A stretch of 5,925 nt of DNA from Gammaproteobacteria bacterium. Its GTDB lineage: Bacteria; Pseudomonadota; Gammaproteobacteria; S012-40. Numbering within the stretch: the first letter of the stretch is position 1; every line of letters starts with the position of its first letter. The notes under the pieces are model-generated. The model did no database searches and had not been told where the DNA came from. It worked only from the letters and a program-made list of their open reading frames with translations. Below, piece after piece: positions 1 through 5,753 of the stretch. The stretch covers positions 1 through 5,925 of the forward strand of contig JALSHN010000040.1 of the NCBI GenBank assembly GCA_026982215.1, given 5' to 3'. The position numbers and the translations under genes were made by a program.

Positions 1-1
1 C

Positions 2-733
2 AGCTTCCATGCCTGGACCAAGCTCTACCGCGCCGACGCCCACGCCCCCAACCTGATGGTCAGCTACTACAGCAAGGGCGCCCTCACCGCCCTGGCCCTG
101 GATCTCCACCTGCGCCGGGAGAGCGAGGGCCGTCATAACCTCGACCAAGTACTCGCCGCCCTTTGGGATCGGTACCGCCAAGACGGTGCCCCACTCCCTG
201 AGGGCGGCCTGCCCCCCTTCATCGAACGGCTCACCGGCATCGATCTCGGCGAGTTCGTCCGCCGCTATGTGGACGGGACCGAAGACCCGCCACTGGCCGA
301 GCTCCTCGAGCAGGTGATGGGCATCCGCCTCCACCTGCGCCGGCCCGAAGGCCCCGACGACAGCGGCGGCCGTCCCGGCAAGGAAGACGACCCGCAACTG
401 GTCCGCCGCGGCTGGTTGGGCTGCCGTCTCGACCCCGACAGTGACCGCATCGCCGCCGTCCGCCGTCACAGCCCCGCCGAGGCCGCCGGCCTCGCCCCTG
501 GCGACCGGCTGCTGGCCATCGACGGTCAGGCCCTGGACCCCAATACTTGGTGGCAGCAGATCGCCCGCCGCCCCGCCGGCAGCCGTATCCGCCTGCATTA
601 TCGCCACGACGGCCTGCTCCACCAGACCGACACCGTCCTCGCCCCACCACCGCGGGACACCGCCTGGCTGGAACCCCTCGACGACATCGACCCCGCCACC
701 GCCGAACGCCGCCGCCGTTGGCTCCACGGCTGA
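2..733 (+). CDS. M61-family peptidase with PDZ domain, C-terminal part (5' end outside window)
   Basis: The frame is already open at the left edge, so the start and the HExxH zinc site are not in the window. The visible 243 residues begin with a stretch (SFHAWTKLYR, then SYYSKGALTALALDL) typical of the region downstream of the zinc site in M61 glycyl aminopeptidase-like proteins, where S-Y-Y-x-K-G is a hallmark. A helical region follows (FIERLTGIDLGEFVRRYVDGTEDPPL). The last ~110 residues, encoded from about 405 to 690, form a PDZ domain: GWLGCRL, then AAVRRHSPAEAAGLAPGDRLLAIDG, the usual PDZ core. Family members are proteases with a PDZ module that probably helps bind substrate C-termini; their physiological substrates are poorly known. 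It ends 49 bp before birA and may share little with that operon, which has its own candidate promoter. The family call is from recognised motifs; the catalytic residues cannot be checked here. Confidence 0.85.
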   Translation, partial: SFHAWTKLYRADAHAPNLMVSYYSKGALTALALDLHLRRESEGRHNLDQVLAALWDRYRQDGAPLPEGGLPPFIERLTGIDLGEFVRRYVDGTEDPPLAELLEQVMGIRLHLRRPEGPDDSGGRPGKEDDPQLVRRGWLGCRLDPDSDRIAAVRRHSPAEAAGLAPGDRLLAIDGQALDPNTWWQQIARRPAGSRIRLHYRHDGLLHQTDTVLAPPPRDTAWLEPLDDIDPATAERRRRWLHG

Positions 734-747
734 ACAGTCTCCCCAAA

Positions 748-776
748 ACGACACCCCCCGCCGGGCGCGGTAGAAT
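748..776 (+). promoter_or_regulatory. candidate sigma70 promoter for the birA-coaX-SPOR operon
   Basis: A good -10 hexamer, TAGAAT (771-776), lies 17 bp downstream of a partial -35, ACGACA (748-753), in the short gap after the M61 peptidase gene. The expected transcription start is about 783, which is the birA ATG itself, so the transcript could be leaderless. The only Shine-Dalgarno-like sequence, GAGG (777-780), is just 2 nt from the ATG, too close for normal use. The same TAGAAT -10 occurs before tRNA-Thr(UGU) in this window. The -35 is weak, so the call is moderate. Confidence 0.5.
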
Positions 777-782
777 GAGGCC

Positions 783-1763
783 ATGGACGACCTCATCCCC
801 CTCATCCAACGACTGGCCGACGGTCGCAGCCGCTCCGGCACCCAGCTGGCTCGTGAACTGGGCATCAGCCGCACCGCAGTGTGGAAACGCATCCAGCGCC
901 TGGAGCGCCTGGGACTCACCATCGAACGCCGTCCCGGTCATGGCTATCGTCTCACTCCGCCATTGGATCTCCTCGACCCCCACCGACTCGCTCAAACACT
1001 CAGCCGGCGCAGCCATGCCCTGTTGCACGACATCGAAATCCACCCCAGCCTCGATTCCACCAACGAACGACTGCGCCGGCGCACCCCCTGGCCCGGTCCC
1101 CTGGCCTGTCTGGCGGAACACCAGCATGCCGGCCGCGGCCGGCGCGGCCGCCGCTGGATCTCCCCCTTCGGCGCCAACCTCTACCTCTCCCTGGCCTGGC
1201 CCTTTCCCCAGCGCCCCCCCGCGCTGGAAAGCCTCGGTCTGCGCAGCGCCCTGGCCGTCGCCGAGGCCCTGGAGGCACTCGGCACCCCGACGCTGCGTCT
1301 CAAATGGCCCAACGACCTCATCGCCCACGGCCGCAAACTGGGCGGCATCCTCATCGAGCTCGACGGCGAATGGGGCGGCGCCCATCAAGTCGTCATCGGT
1401 ATCGGCCTCAACGTCCATCTCCCCCCCCAGGCCGCCCGCGGCATCGATCGCCCCTGGATCGACCTCCACACCCTGATGGGTGAACAGCGCCCCGACCGCA
1501 CCCGGCTGGCCGCGGCGATCCTGGAGCGCTTGCTCACCCTGCTGGAACAGATGCAACATGGCATCGACGACGACTGGCAACGCCGCTGGCATTCCCGAGA
1601 CACCCACCTGGGGCAGCCCGTGCGCCTGCTATCCGAGCGTGGCGAGATCCACGGCGTCCACCGTGGCATCGCCCCCGACGGCGCCCTGCTGGTGGAACAC
1701 CACGGTATCTGCCGCCCCTACTACAGCGGCGAAATCAGCCTCAGGACCCCGAAAGCCCCATGA
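783..1763 (+). CDS. birA: biotin--[acetyl-CoA-carboxylase] ligase / biotin operon repressor BirA
   Basis: This 326-residue bifunctional protein activates biotin to biotinyl-AMP and attaches it to the biotin carboxyl carrier protein of acetyl-CoA carboxylase; members with the N-terminal domain also repress biotin synthesis genes. Residues ~5-60 form a winged helix-turn-helix (QLARELGISRTAVWKRIQRL, then GHGYRL at 53-57), so this is the regulatory class II type. The ligase domain shows DSTN (91-94), the biotin/adenylate loop GRGRRGRRW (117-125), KWPNDL (174-179), KLGGILIEL with the likely catalytic lysine at 185, and GIGLN (206-210). The last ~50 residues form the small C-terminal domain. Length is close to E. 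coli BirA (321). The ATG at 783 gives a full HTH at the expected distance. Its stop overlaps the coaX start by 4 bp. No biotin synthesis genes are in the window, so repressor targets cannot be named. Confidence 0.96.
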   Translation: MDDLIPLIQRLADGRSRSGTQLARELGISRTAVWKRIQRLERLGLTIERRPGHGYRLTPPLDLLDPHRLAQTLSRRSHALLHDIEIHPSLDSTNERLRRRTPWPGPLACLAEHQHAGRGRRGRRWISPFGANLYLSLAWPFPQRPPALESLGLRSALAVAEALEALGTPTLRLKWPNDLIAHGRKLGGILIELDGEWGGAHQVVIGIGLNVHLPPQAARGIDRPWIDLHTLMGEQRPDRTRLAAAILERLLTLLEQMQHGIDDDWQRRWHSRDTHLGQPVRLLSERGEIHGVHRGIAPDGALLVEHHGICRPYYSGEISLRTPKAP

Positions 1764-2512
1764 ACGCCCCCATCCTGCTGCTCGACCTCGGCAACACCCG
1801 CCTCAAATGGGCCTGGTCCCACGAGGGCCGACTCCAAGACCCCCGCGCCCTCGACCATCGCGGCCGCCCCATCGGCCCCCTGCTCAACGACGCCTTCCGC
1901 GGCAGCCCCACCCCCGGCGGCATCCTCGTCTGCAGCGTCGCCGCCACCCCCACCACCGCCGCCCTCAAGGCCTGGCTGCAAGGACGCTGGCCCCTCCATC
2001 CCCACTTCGTCCGCAGCCAACGCCAAGCCCTGGGGGTGACCAACGGCTACCACGACCACCGCCGCCTGGGCGTGGACCGCTGGGTGGCCCTCATCGGCGC
2101 CTATCATCACCACGGCGGCGAACTGTGCCTGTTCGACTGCGGCAGCGCCCTCACCTTCGACGCCATCGACGCTCAAGGACAACATCTCGGCGGCGCCATC
2201 CTCCCCGGCCTCGGACTGATGCAACGTCTCCTCGAGGACGAACTGGGCCTGGACGCGCAACAACACGGCCAAGTGGAACCCAATTTGCTTGCCCGGAGCA
2301 CGGAAGACGGGATCGCGACGGGCACCCTGGCCTCGGCCGCCGCCTTCGTGGAACGCGCCCACCAGCGTCTCGACCGTGGGCGCGGGCGTTGGCGCTGCCT
2401 CCTCAGTGGCGGCGACGCCGACGCCATCGCCGCCCAGGTGACGATCCCCGTCCAAATCGAACCCCTGCTGGTGCTCAAAGGCCTGGCCCTCATCGCGGAA
2501 CACACGCAATGA
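1760..2512 (+). CDS. coaX: type III pantothenate kinase
   Basis: This enzyme phosphorylates pantothenate to 4'-phosphopantothenate, the first step of CoA synthesis, in the cytosol. The 250-residue protein is normal in length for CoaX and has the ASKHA-fold signatures: DLGNTRLKW (9-17, phosphate-binding), LGVDRW (103-108), DCGSALTFD (126-134), GGAILPGL (144-151), SGGDA (216-220) and PLLVLKGL near the C-terminus. In the loop normally read as N-x-Y-x-x-P-x-x-L-G-x-D-R-W, the proline position is histidine (H100), a mild deviation. The ATG overlaps the birA TGA (ATGA at 1760-1763). A possible AGGA lies 13 nt upstream, too far, so initiation probably depends on ribosomes finishing birA. The birA-coaX pair is common in gammaproteobacteria that use CoaX rather than CoaA. 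Confidence 0.95.
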   Translation: MNAPILLLDLGNTRLKWAWSHEGRLQDPRALDHRGRPIGPLLNDAFRGSPTPGGILVCSVAATPTTAALKAWLQGRWPLHPHFVRSQRQALGVTNGYHDHRRLGVDRWVALIGAYHHHGGELCLFDCGSALTFDAIDAQGQHLGGAILPGLGLMQRLLEDELGLDAQQHGQVEPNLLARSTEDGIATGTLASAAAFVERAHQRLDRGRGRWRCLLSGGDADAIAAQVTIPVQIEPLLVLKGLALIAEHTQ

Positions 2513-3420
2513 AATGGACGGCGATCGCCCTCTTGGGCATCAACCTCCTTCTCGGCATCACCCTCGCCCTACGCGGAGACCCCGAACCGCCCCAGACCCG
2601 TTTCCCCGAGAGCGACGCTCCAGCCATCGTCCTGCTGGCGGAAATGCCCCCCGAACCCACGCCGCAGGCCCCTCCCCAAACCACACCGACAAGCACCGCC
2701 CCATCATCCCCTCATGAGCTCGCCCCCTCTGCGAGCACGGCTCATGGCGACGACCACGGCGGCGAGGAAACGCCCCCCGCACCACCTGCTGCCGCACCCC
2801 ACCTCGGCCGAGAACCCGTCCCCCCGGCCAAAGAAAACCAGCCGCAACCGCCGGCGAACACCGAGAGCCGCGACGTCGCCCTCAGTGAGGCCACCACCGC
2901 CCTCGCCGAGGCTGAACCGCCCCCCCTGCCCGAACTCAAACCGCCGCCACTGCACGACTACTGCTACCGCATCGGTCCGGTGGGCGACAAAAAGGCCCTC
3001 ACCGTACTGCGCAACCGCCTGCAGCGCCACCTCGGCACCCGTGGCCGCAGCGAAAGCCGCAAGGTCCCGGTGAAAGTGGGCTACTGGGTCTACCTCCCGC
3101 CACAACCGCTGCCCAAGGCCGAAGCCACTGTACGCACCTTGCGCAAAAAAGGCGTCCAGGACCTCTACCTGCTGCGCGAAGGCGACAACCGCGGCGCCAT
3201 CTCCCTCGGCCTGTACAAACAAAAACGCTTCGCCGAACGCCGCCGACGCCAATTGGCCGAGATGGGCATCCAGGCCCAACTCGGACCGCGTCACAAACCC
3301 GGCTACCGTTACTGGGTCAACATCGAGATCCGCGCCGAAAAACCACCCGGCCGCAGCACCTGGCGCGCCATTGAAAAAGGCCTCAAAGGCGTGACCCATC
3401 GCCGTCGCGATTGTGCCTGA
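2509..3420 (+). CDS. membrane-anchored SPOR-like (peptidoglycan-binding) protein
   Basis: The product has 303 residues. Residues 4-21 form one hydrophobic segment (IALLGINLLLGITLAL) after a single Lys, consistent with an uncleaved N-terminal anchor with the rest in the periplasm. Residues ~46-147 form a low-complexity Pro/Ala/Thr/Glu linker. Residues ~150-277 look like one or two degenerate SPOR-type units: CYRIGPVGDKKAL..LRNRL, GYWVYLPP, ATVRTLRKKGVQDLYLL, ISLGLYKQKRFAERRRRQLAEMGI, then RYWVNIEI. SPOR domains bind denuded glycan strands at division septa. The tail is Arg/Lys-rich. The start ATG overlaps the coaX stop (ATGA 2509-2512), with GGA 9 nt upstream; this start gives the clean membrane anchor. 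A SPOR-domain gene after birA-coaX is known from pseudomonads. The SPOR assignment rests on motif feel and context, and the exact role is unknown. Confidence 0.82.
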   Translation: MKWTAIALLGINLLLGITLALRGDPEPPQTRFPESDAPAIVLLAEMPPEPTPQAPPQTTPTSTAPSSPHELAPSASTAHGDDHGGEETPPAPPAAAPHLGREPVPPAKENQPQPPANTESRDVALSEATTALAEAEPPPLPELKPPPLHDYCYRIGPVGDKKALTVLRNRLQRHLGTRGRSESRKVPVKVGYWVYLPPQPLPKAEATVRTLRKKGVQDLYLLREGDNRGAISLGLYKQKRFAERRRRQLAEMGIQAQLGPRHKPGYRYWVNIEIRAEKPPGRSTWRAIEKGLKGVTHRRRDCA

Positions 3421-3439
3421 GGCCCGAGGCGGCTAGAAT
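3411..3439 (+). promoter_or_regulatory. sigma70 promoter of tRNA-Thr(UGU)
   Basis: TTGTGC (3411-3416) and TAGAAT (3434-3439) are separated by an ideal 17 bp. The -35 lies inside the last codons of the SPOR-like gene and the TGA (3418-3420) is in the spacer. The predicted start near 3446 leaves only about six nucleotides of leader before the mature tRNA at 3452. Read-through from the birA operon could also contribute transcripts. Confidence 0.75.
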
Positions 3440-3451
3440 TTGCGCCCCACG

Positions 3452-3527
3452 GCTGGCGTAGCTCAGTTGGTAGAGCGGCTGATTTGTAATCAGCGGGTCG
3501 CAGGTTCGAATCCTGTCGCCAGCTCCA
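3452..3527 (+). tRNA. tRNA-Thr, anticodon UGU
   Basis: A 76-nt cloverleaf folds cleanly. The acceptor strands are GCTGGCG (3452-3458) and CGCCAGC (3517-3523), followed by discriminator T (3524) and an encoded CCA (3525-3527). The D arm is the standard GCTCAGTTGGTAGAGC. The anticodon stem is GCTGA/TCAGC around the loop TTTGTAA, giving anticodon TGT, which reads ACA and, with the usual wobble modification, other ACN threonine codons. The T arm contains GGTTCGAATCC. It follows the birA-coaX-SPOR operon directly and has its own promoter. It shares roughly 63 of 76 positions with the convergent tRNA-Thr(CGU), from which it differs notably in the discriminator base (U instead of A). Confidence 0.98.
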
Positions 3528-3626
3528 TCCCCCCGCCAACGGCAACGCCCCCCCTCCCCGGAACGACAACTCCAGGACACGGCAACGGTGGCGACAAACC
3601 ACGCAAGCGAAGTGGAGACGACGACA

Positions 3627-3641
3627 CCGGGCAGGCCCCGG
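3627..3641. other. weak GC hairpin between the convergent tRNA genes
   Basis: CCGGG (3627-3631) and CCCGG (3637-3641) can pair around a 5-nt loop. It lies in the 133-bp gap (3528-3660) separating the two tRNA genes and could act on either strand, but no T-run follows on either side, so it is not a convincing intrinsic terminator. Nothing else recognisable is present in this gap. Confidence 0.25.
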
Positions 3642-3660
3642 CACAAGGCAGGAAAGGCAG

Positions 3661-3738
<78 letters not shown>

Positions 3739-3757
3739 AATCGAAAAAAGCGCGGGG

Positions 3758-3785
3758 ATTATACCAGGGCGGCGCAAGGGCACAA
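3758..3785 (-). promoter_or_regulatory. sigma70 promoter of tRNA-Thr(CGU)
   Basis: Read on the minus strand, the -35 TTGTGC (3785-3780) and a perfect -10 TATAAT (3763-3758) are 16 bp apart. The predicted start is near 3751, leaving a leader of about 15 nt that contains a T-rich run. The -35 hexamer is identical to that of the other tRNA-Thr gene. It lies in the gap just after the stop codon of the Fur-family gene (3791-3793). Confidence 0.8.
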
Positions 3786-3790
3786 TGCGC

Positions 3791-4228
3791 TCATGCACCC
3801 ACCGCGCCGCTGGAACGCACCCGGATGATCACATCCACCCCGGCGGCCTCGGTCCCCTGCGGCAGATCGGGCAACGAACCCAACTCCACCGCTCCGGCTG
3901 GGATATCGGTCAACTCACCGGTGTCCAGATTGTAGAAATGATGGTGTTCGCTGACGTTGGAATCGTAGAACACCTTGGAAGGATCGACGATCACCTCCCG
4001 CACCAGGCCCACCCGCGCGAACAACCCCATGGTGTTGTACACCGTCGCCTTCGACACCCGGCTGCCGCGCTGATTCGCCAGCGCCAACACCTCGTCGGCG
4101 GAGAGATGCTGCGGCTTGCTGAGCACGATCTGAGCGATCTCCACCCGCTGCTGCGTGGGTGAAATGCGGTGACGCCGCAACAACTCCACGATCTCGGCCC
4201 GGCTCTTGGGCAGATTATGCGCGCTCAT
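3791..4228 (-). CDS. Fur-family metalloregulator, Irr-like, without cysteines
   Basis: This 145-residue protein has the Fur layout. The N-terminal winged helix starts at LLRRHRISPTQQRVEIAQIVL, and the recognition helix is at VSKATVYNTMGLFARVGLV (58-76). The hinge EVIVDPSKVFYDSN leads to a C-terminal dimerisation domain with the metal/heme-type cluster HHH (95-97), then GELTDIP and a PDLPQG..VDVIIRVR end. It contains no cysteine at all, so it lacks the CxxC structural zinc site of Fur, Zur and many PerR proteins. The SEHHHFY motif and ending resemble Irr, the iron/heme response regulator described in rhizobia. Other Fur subfamilies are possible, and the ligand (iron, heme, manganese or peroxide) cannot be decided from sequence. 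AGGTGG (4237-4232) ends 3 nt before the ATG at 4228. An 88-bp gap with its own promoter separates it from thiO upstream. Confidence 0.9.
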   Translation of the reverse strand: MSAHNLPKSRAEIVELLRRHRISPTQQRVEIAQIVLSKPQHLSADEVLALANQRGSRVSKATVYNTMGLFARVGLVREVIVDPSKVFYDSNVSEHHHFYNLDTGELTDIPAGAVELGSLPDLPQGTEAAGVDVIIRVRSSGAVGA

Positions 4229-4249
4229 GTACCACCTAGCATTATTCCT

Positions 4250-4260
4250 ACTAAATTAGT
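4250..4260. promoter_or_regulatory. AT-rich palindrome, candidate autoregulatory operator of the Fur-family gene
   Basis: ACTAA-A-TTAGT is a perfect 5-bp inverted repeat around one central base. It is flanked by two copies of ATTAT (4241-4245 and 4266-4270) and sits in an AT-rich island unlike the surrounding GC-rich DNA. It lies at the predicted transcription start of the Fur-family gene, where a repressor would block transcription. It does not match the classical Fur box, and resemblance to the Irr control element (TTAGAA-like half-sites) is only partial. The operator role is inferred from position and symmetry. Confidence 0.45.
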
Positions 4261-4265
4261 CCATG

Positions 4266-4293
4266 ATTATGACACCTTGACCGCCAGAGGCAA
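4266..4293 (-). promoter_or_regulatory. candidate promoter of the Fur-family regulator gene
   Basis: On the minus strand, TTGCCT (4293-4288) and CATAAT (4271-4266) are spaced 16 bp apart in the 88-bp gap between the end of thiO (4317) and the regulator start (4228). The predicted start near 4259 coincides with the ACTAAATTAGT palindrome. The gene therefore probably does not depend solely on read-through from thiO. Confidence 0.5.
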
Positions 4294-4316
4294 GAACAAC
4301 CCCGCGATCAACAAGG

Positions 4317-5462
4317 TCATACTTGCAAATTATCGACCGCAAGGCGGCGAGCCTCAGGGCGGTAAGGCGTGGGATCGAGAATCGGCTCACGCCCCAACAA
4401 CAGATCGACCAGCAAACGCGCCGAGGCCGGCGCCGTCACCACCCCATTACGGAAATGACCGGCATTGACGAACACCGCCGGCTGTTGCGGCAAGGCACCG
4501 ATGAACGGCACCCCCTCCGGGGCCCCGGGCCGCAGCCCCGCCCAATGCGCCTCCAGCGGACAACGTCCCAGCGCCGGGATCCATTCAGCGGCCAGCGCCA
4601 TCAACTCACGCCGCGCCGCCTCGGTGGTGCGTTTGTCGAAGCCCCCCTCCTCCATGGTACTGCCCACCAGCACCCGCCCGTCACGGCGAGGAATGAGATA
4701 GTGCCCCTGGATGATGAGAATCCGATGCACCGTCTCCGGCGGCGCCCGATAGAGCAACATCTGACCGCGCACCGGGCGGATCGGCAAAGGCGGGAGCCCC
4801 AAGGACTCCAGCACTCTCCCGGTCCAGGCACCGGCACAGATCACCACCCGCCCGCCGAAACGCGGCCCGCGGCAGGTCTCCAGACCACACACCTGCCCCT
4901 GGCGCCGCAACGGCCCATGCACCTCCACCCCCTCCTCGATAACCACCCCCCGTGCCGACAGATCGGCACGCAAGGCCTTGAGGAGACGCGGATTGCGAAT
5001 CTGCGCCACCTCGGGCAGCCACAACGCCCCCGCGGTCTCGCGACGCAACCCCGGTTCCAAGGCCCGCTGCCCGTCGGGAGGCAACGACTCCACGCGGGCC
5101 TGGAAACGCCGGCTCCATTCCAAGGCCGCCCGTTCCTCCGCCGGATCGAGCATCAACAACCCATTGCGGGTCCATTCGGGATCGATACCGCTGGACTGCG
5201 CCAGCGCCTGCGCCAGCCGGGGATAAGCGGCCTGGCTCCAACGCGCCAAGCGATTCACCGCATCGGGATAATGCCAGGGATAGAGCGGCGAGAGGATACC
5301 GCCTCCGGCCCAACTGGACTCCCGACCGACCCGTCCCCGCTCCACCAGGTGTACCGAAAGCCCCGCCTGCACCAACTCCCGCGCCGTGAGCAGTCCCATC
5401 ACCCCCCCACCCACCACCAACACATCGGGGTGCTTCGCAGTGGCTGCGGTTAAGGTCGACAT
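4317..5462 (-). CDS. thiO: glycine oxidase ThiO (FAD-dependent)
   Basis: This 381-residue flavoenzyme of the D-amino acid oxidase (DAO) fold oxidises glycine to iminoglycine, a building block of the thiazole ring of thiamine. It shows the dinucleotide-binding motif VLVVGGGVMGLLTA (14-27) ending in an acidic E41, then ESSWAGGGILSPLYPW (48-63), VICAGAW (207-213), VRGQM (231-235), HYLIPR (254-259), VGSTMEEGGFD (267-277), WAGLRPGAPEG (307-317, with the substrate-carboxylate-type arginine R311) and GHFRNGVVTAPA (335-346). Length is normal for ThiO. I chose the ATG at 5462 because it starts just before the Rossmann strand and has GAGG six nucleotides upstream; a longer in-frame version would add residues unlike the family. 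No other thi gene is in the window. The gene diverges from a minor-pilin cluster, an order also known in Pseudomonas. Confidence 0.95.
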   Translation of the reverse strand: MSTLTAATAKHPDVLVVGGGVMGLLTARELVQAGLSVHLVERGRVGRESSWAGGGILSPLYPWHYPDAVNRLARWSQAAYPRLAQALAQSSGIDPEWTRNGLLMLDPAEERAALEWSRRFQARVESLPPDGQRALEPGLRRETAGALWLPEVAQIRNPRLLKALRADLSARGVVIEEGVEVHGPLRRQGQVCGLETCRGPRFGGRVVICAGAWTGRVLESLGLPPLPIRPVRGQMLLYRAPPETVHRILIIQGHYLIPRRDGRVLVGSTMEEGGFDKRTTEAARRELMALAAEWIPALGRCPLEAHWAGLRPGAPEGVPFIGALPQQPAVFVNAGHFRNGVVTAPASARLLVDLLLGREPILDPTPYRPEARRLAVDNLQV

Positions 5463-5507
5463 AATGGGCCTCGCAAATAATTCTCCAACGATCGGAAAGT
5501 CTACCAT

Positions 5508-5521
5508 GGAGAAGGGAATTG
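5508..5521 (+). promoter_or_regulatory. ribosome binding site and TTG start of the fimT-like gene
   Basis: GGAG (5508-5511) lies 7 nt upstream of a TTG (5519-5521) that opens a short prepilin leader (PGNTAKETG followed by FSLLEL). The nearby ATG at 5506 is in a different frame and gives a non-pilin peptide. Spacing and leader decide for TTG. Confidence 0.6.
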
Positions 5522-5753
5522 CCCGGGAACACCGCGAAGGAAACAGGCTTCTCCCTGCTGGAACTGATAGTCGCCATCGCCGCCCTCCCGGCCTACAGCC
5601 GCCACGTCCAACAAGGCCGGCATCGGCCTCGGTACGGCGGGCAGCTATGAATATCAGCGCGACAGCCTTGGCCGACAACGCACCACCCGCCTCGCCAGCA
5701 ATGCCGTACAACACGACTGCTGGATCCTCCGCATCGGGGAACGTTGCCCATGA
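5519..5753 (+). pseudogene. fimT/fimU-like (GspH family) minor pilin, internally deleted and frameshifted
   Basis: Minor pilins of this type help prime type IV pilus assembly at the inner membrane. From the TTG, an 8-9 residue leader precedes a textbook prepilin peptidase site and helix: G then FSLLELIVAIA, with Glu at +5. The usual hydrophobic helix should continue for about eight more residues before ALPAY, but the sequence jumps straight to ALPAYSRHVQQG, an apparent in-frame loss. This frame then stops at TGA 5648-5650. Another frame carries on with a plausible pilin end (AGSYEYQRDSLGRQRTTRL...CWILRIGERCP), stopping at 5751-5753. The whole is about 78 codons against the usual 150-180, so the central globular domain is missing. 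Order next to thiO and before pilV favours fimT/fimU; the ALPAY segment also fits PilE. Decay or an assembly error would look the same here. Confidence 0.65.

Noticed and set aside
547..1476. Plus-strand open frame overlapping birA in another frame
   Set aside because: Pro/Ser/Arg-rich shadow with no recognisable domain.
231..1607. Long minus-strand open frame opposite the M61 end and birA
   Set aside because: Gly/Arg/Ala-rich low-complexity product without motifs, typical antisense shadow in GC-rich DNA; birA on the plus strand is certain.
1480..2508. In-frame 5' extension of the SPOR-like gene
   Set aside because: It runs through birA and coaX in a wrong frame and is Pro/Arg/His-rich; the ATG at 2509 gives the membrane anchor and the standard overlap.
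3309..3646. Minus-strand frames over tRNA-Thr(UGU)
   Set aside because: Translated tRNA antisense (DSNLRPADYKSAALPTEL type), a classic annotation artefact.
4323..5453. Long plus-strand open frame opposite thiO
   Set aside because: His/Arg/Pro/Gln-rich antisense shadow; thiO carries all family motifs on the other strand.
5463..5518. Divergent promoters between thiO and the pilin genes
   Set aside because: AT-rich pieces are present but no -35/-10 pair with acceptable spacing and position relative to either start could be supported.
5506..5650. ATG at 5506 as start of a small protein
   Set aside because: The frame gives an Arg/Pro-rich peptide and misses the clear prepilin signal, which is in the TTG frame.
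5463..5714. N-terminal extension of thiO
   Set aside because: It would run through the pilin gene and add residues unlike ThiO; the ATG at 5462 has a good ribosome binding site.
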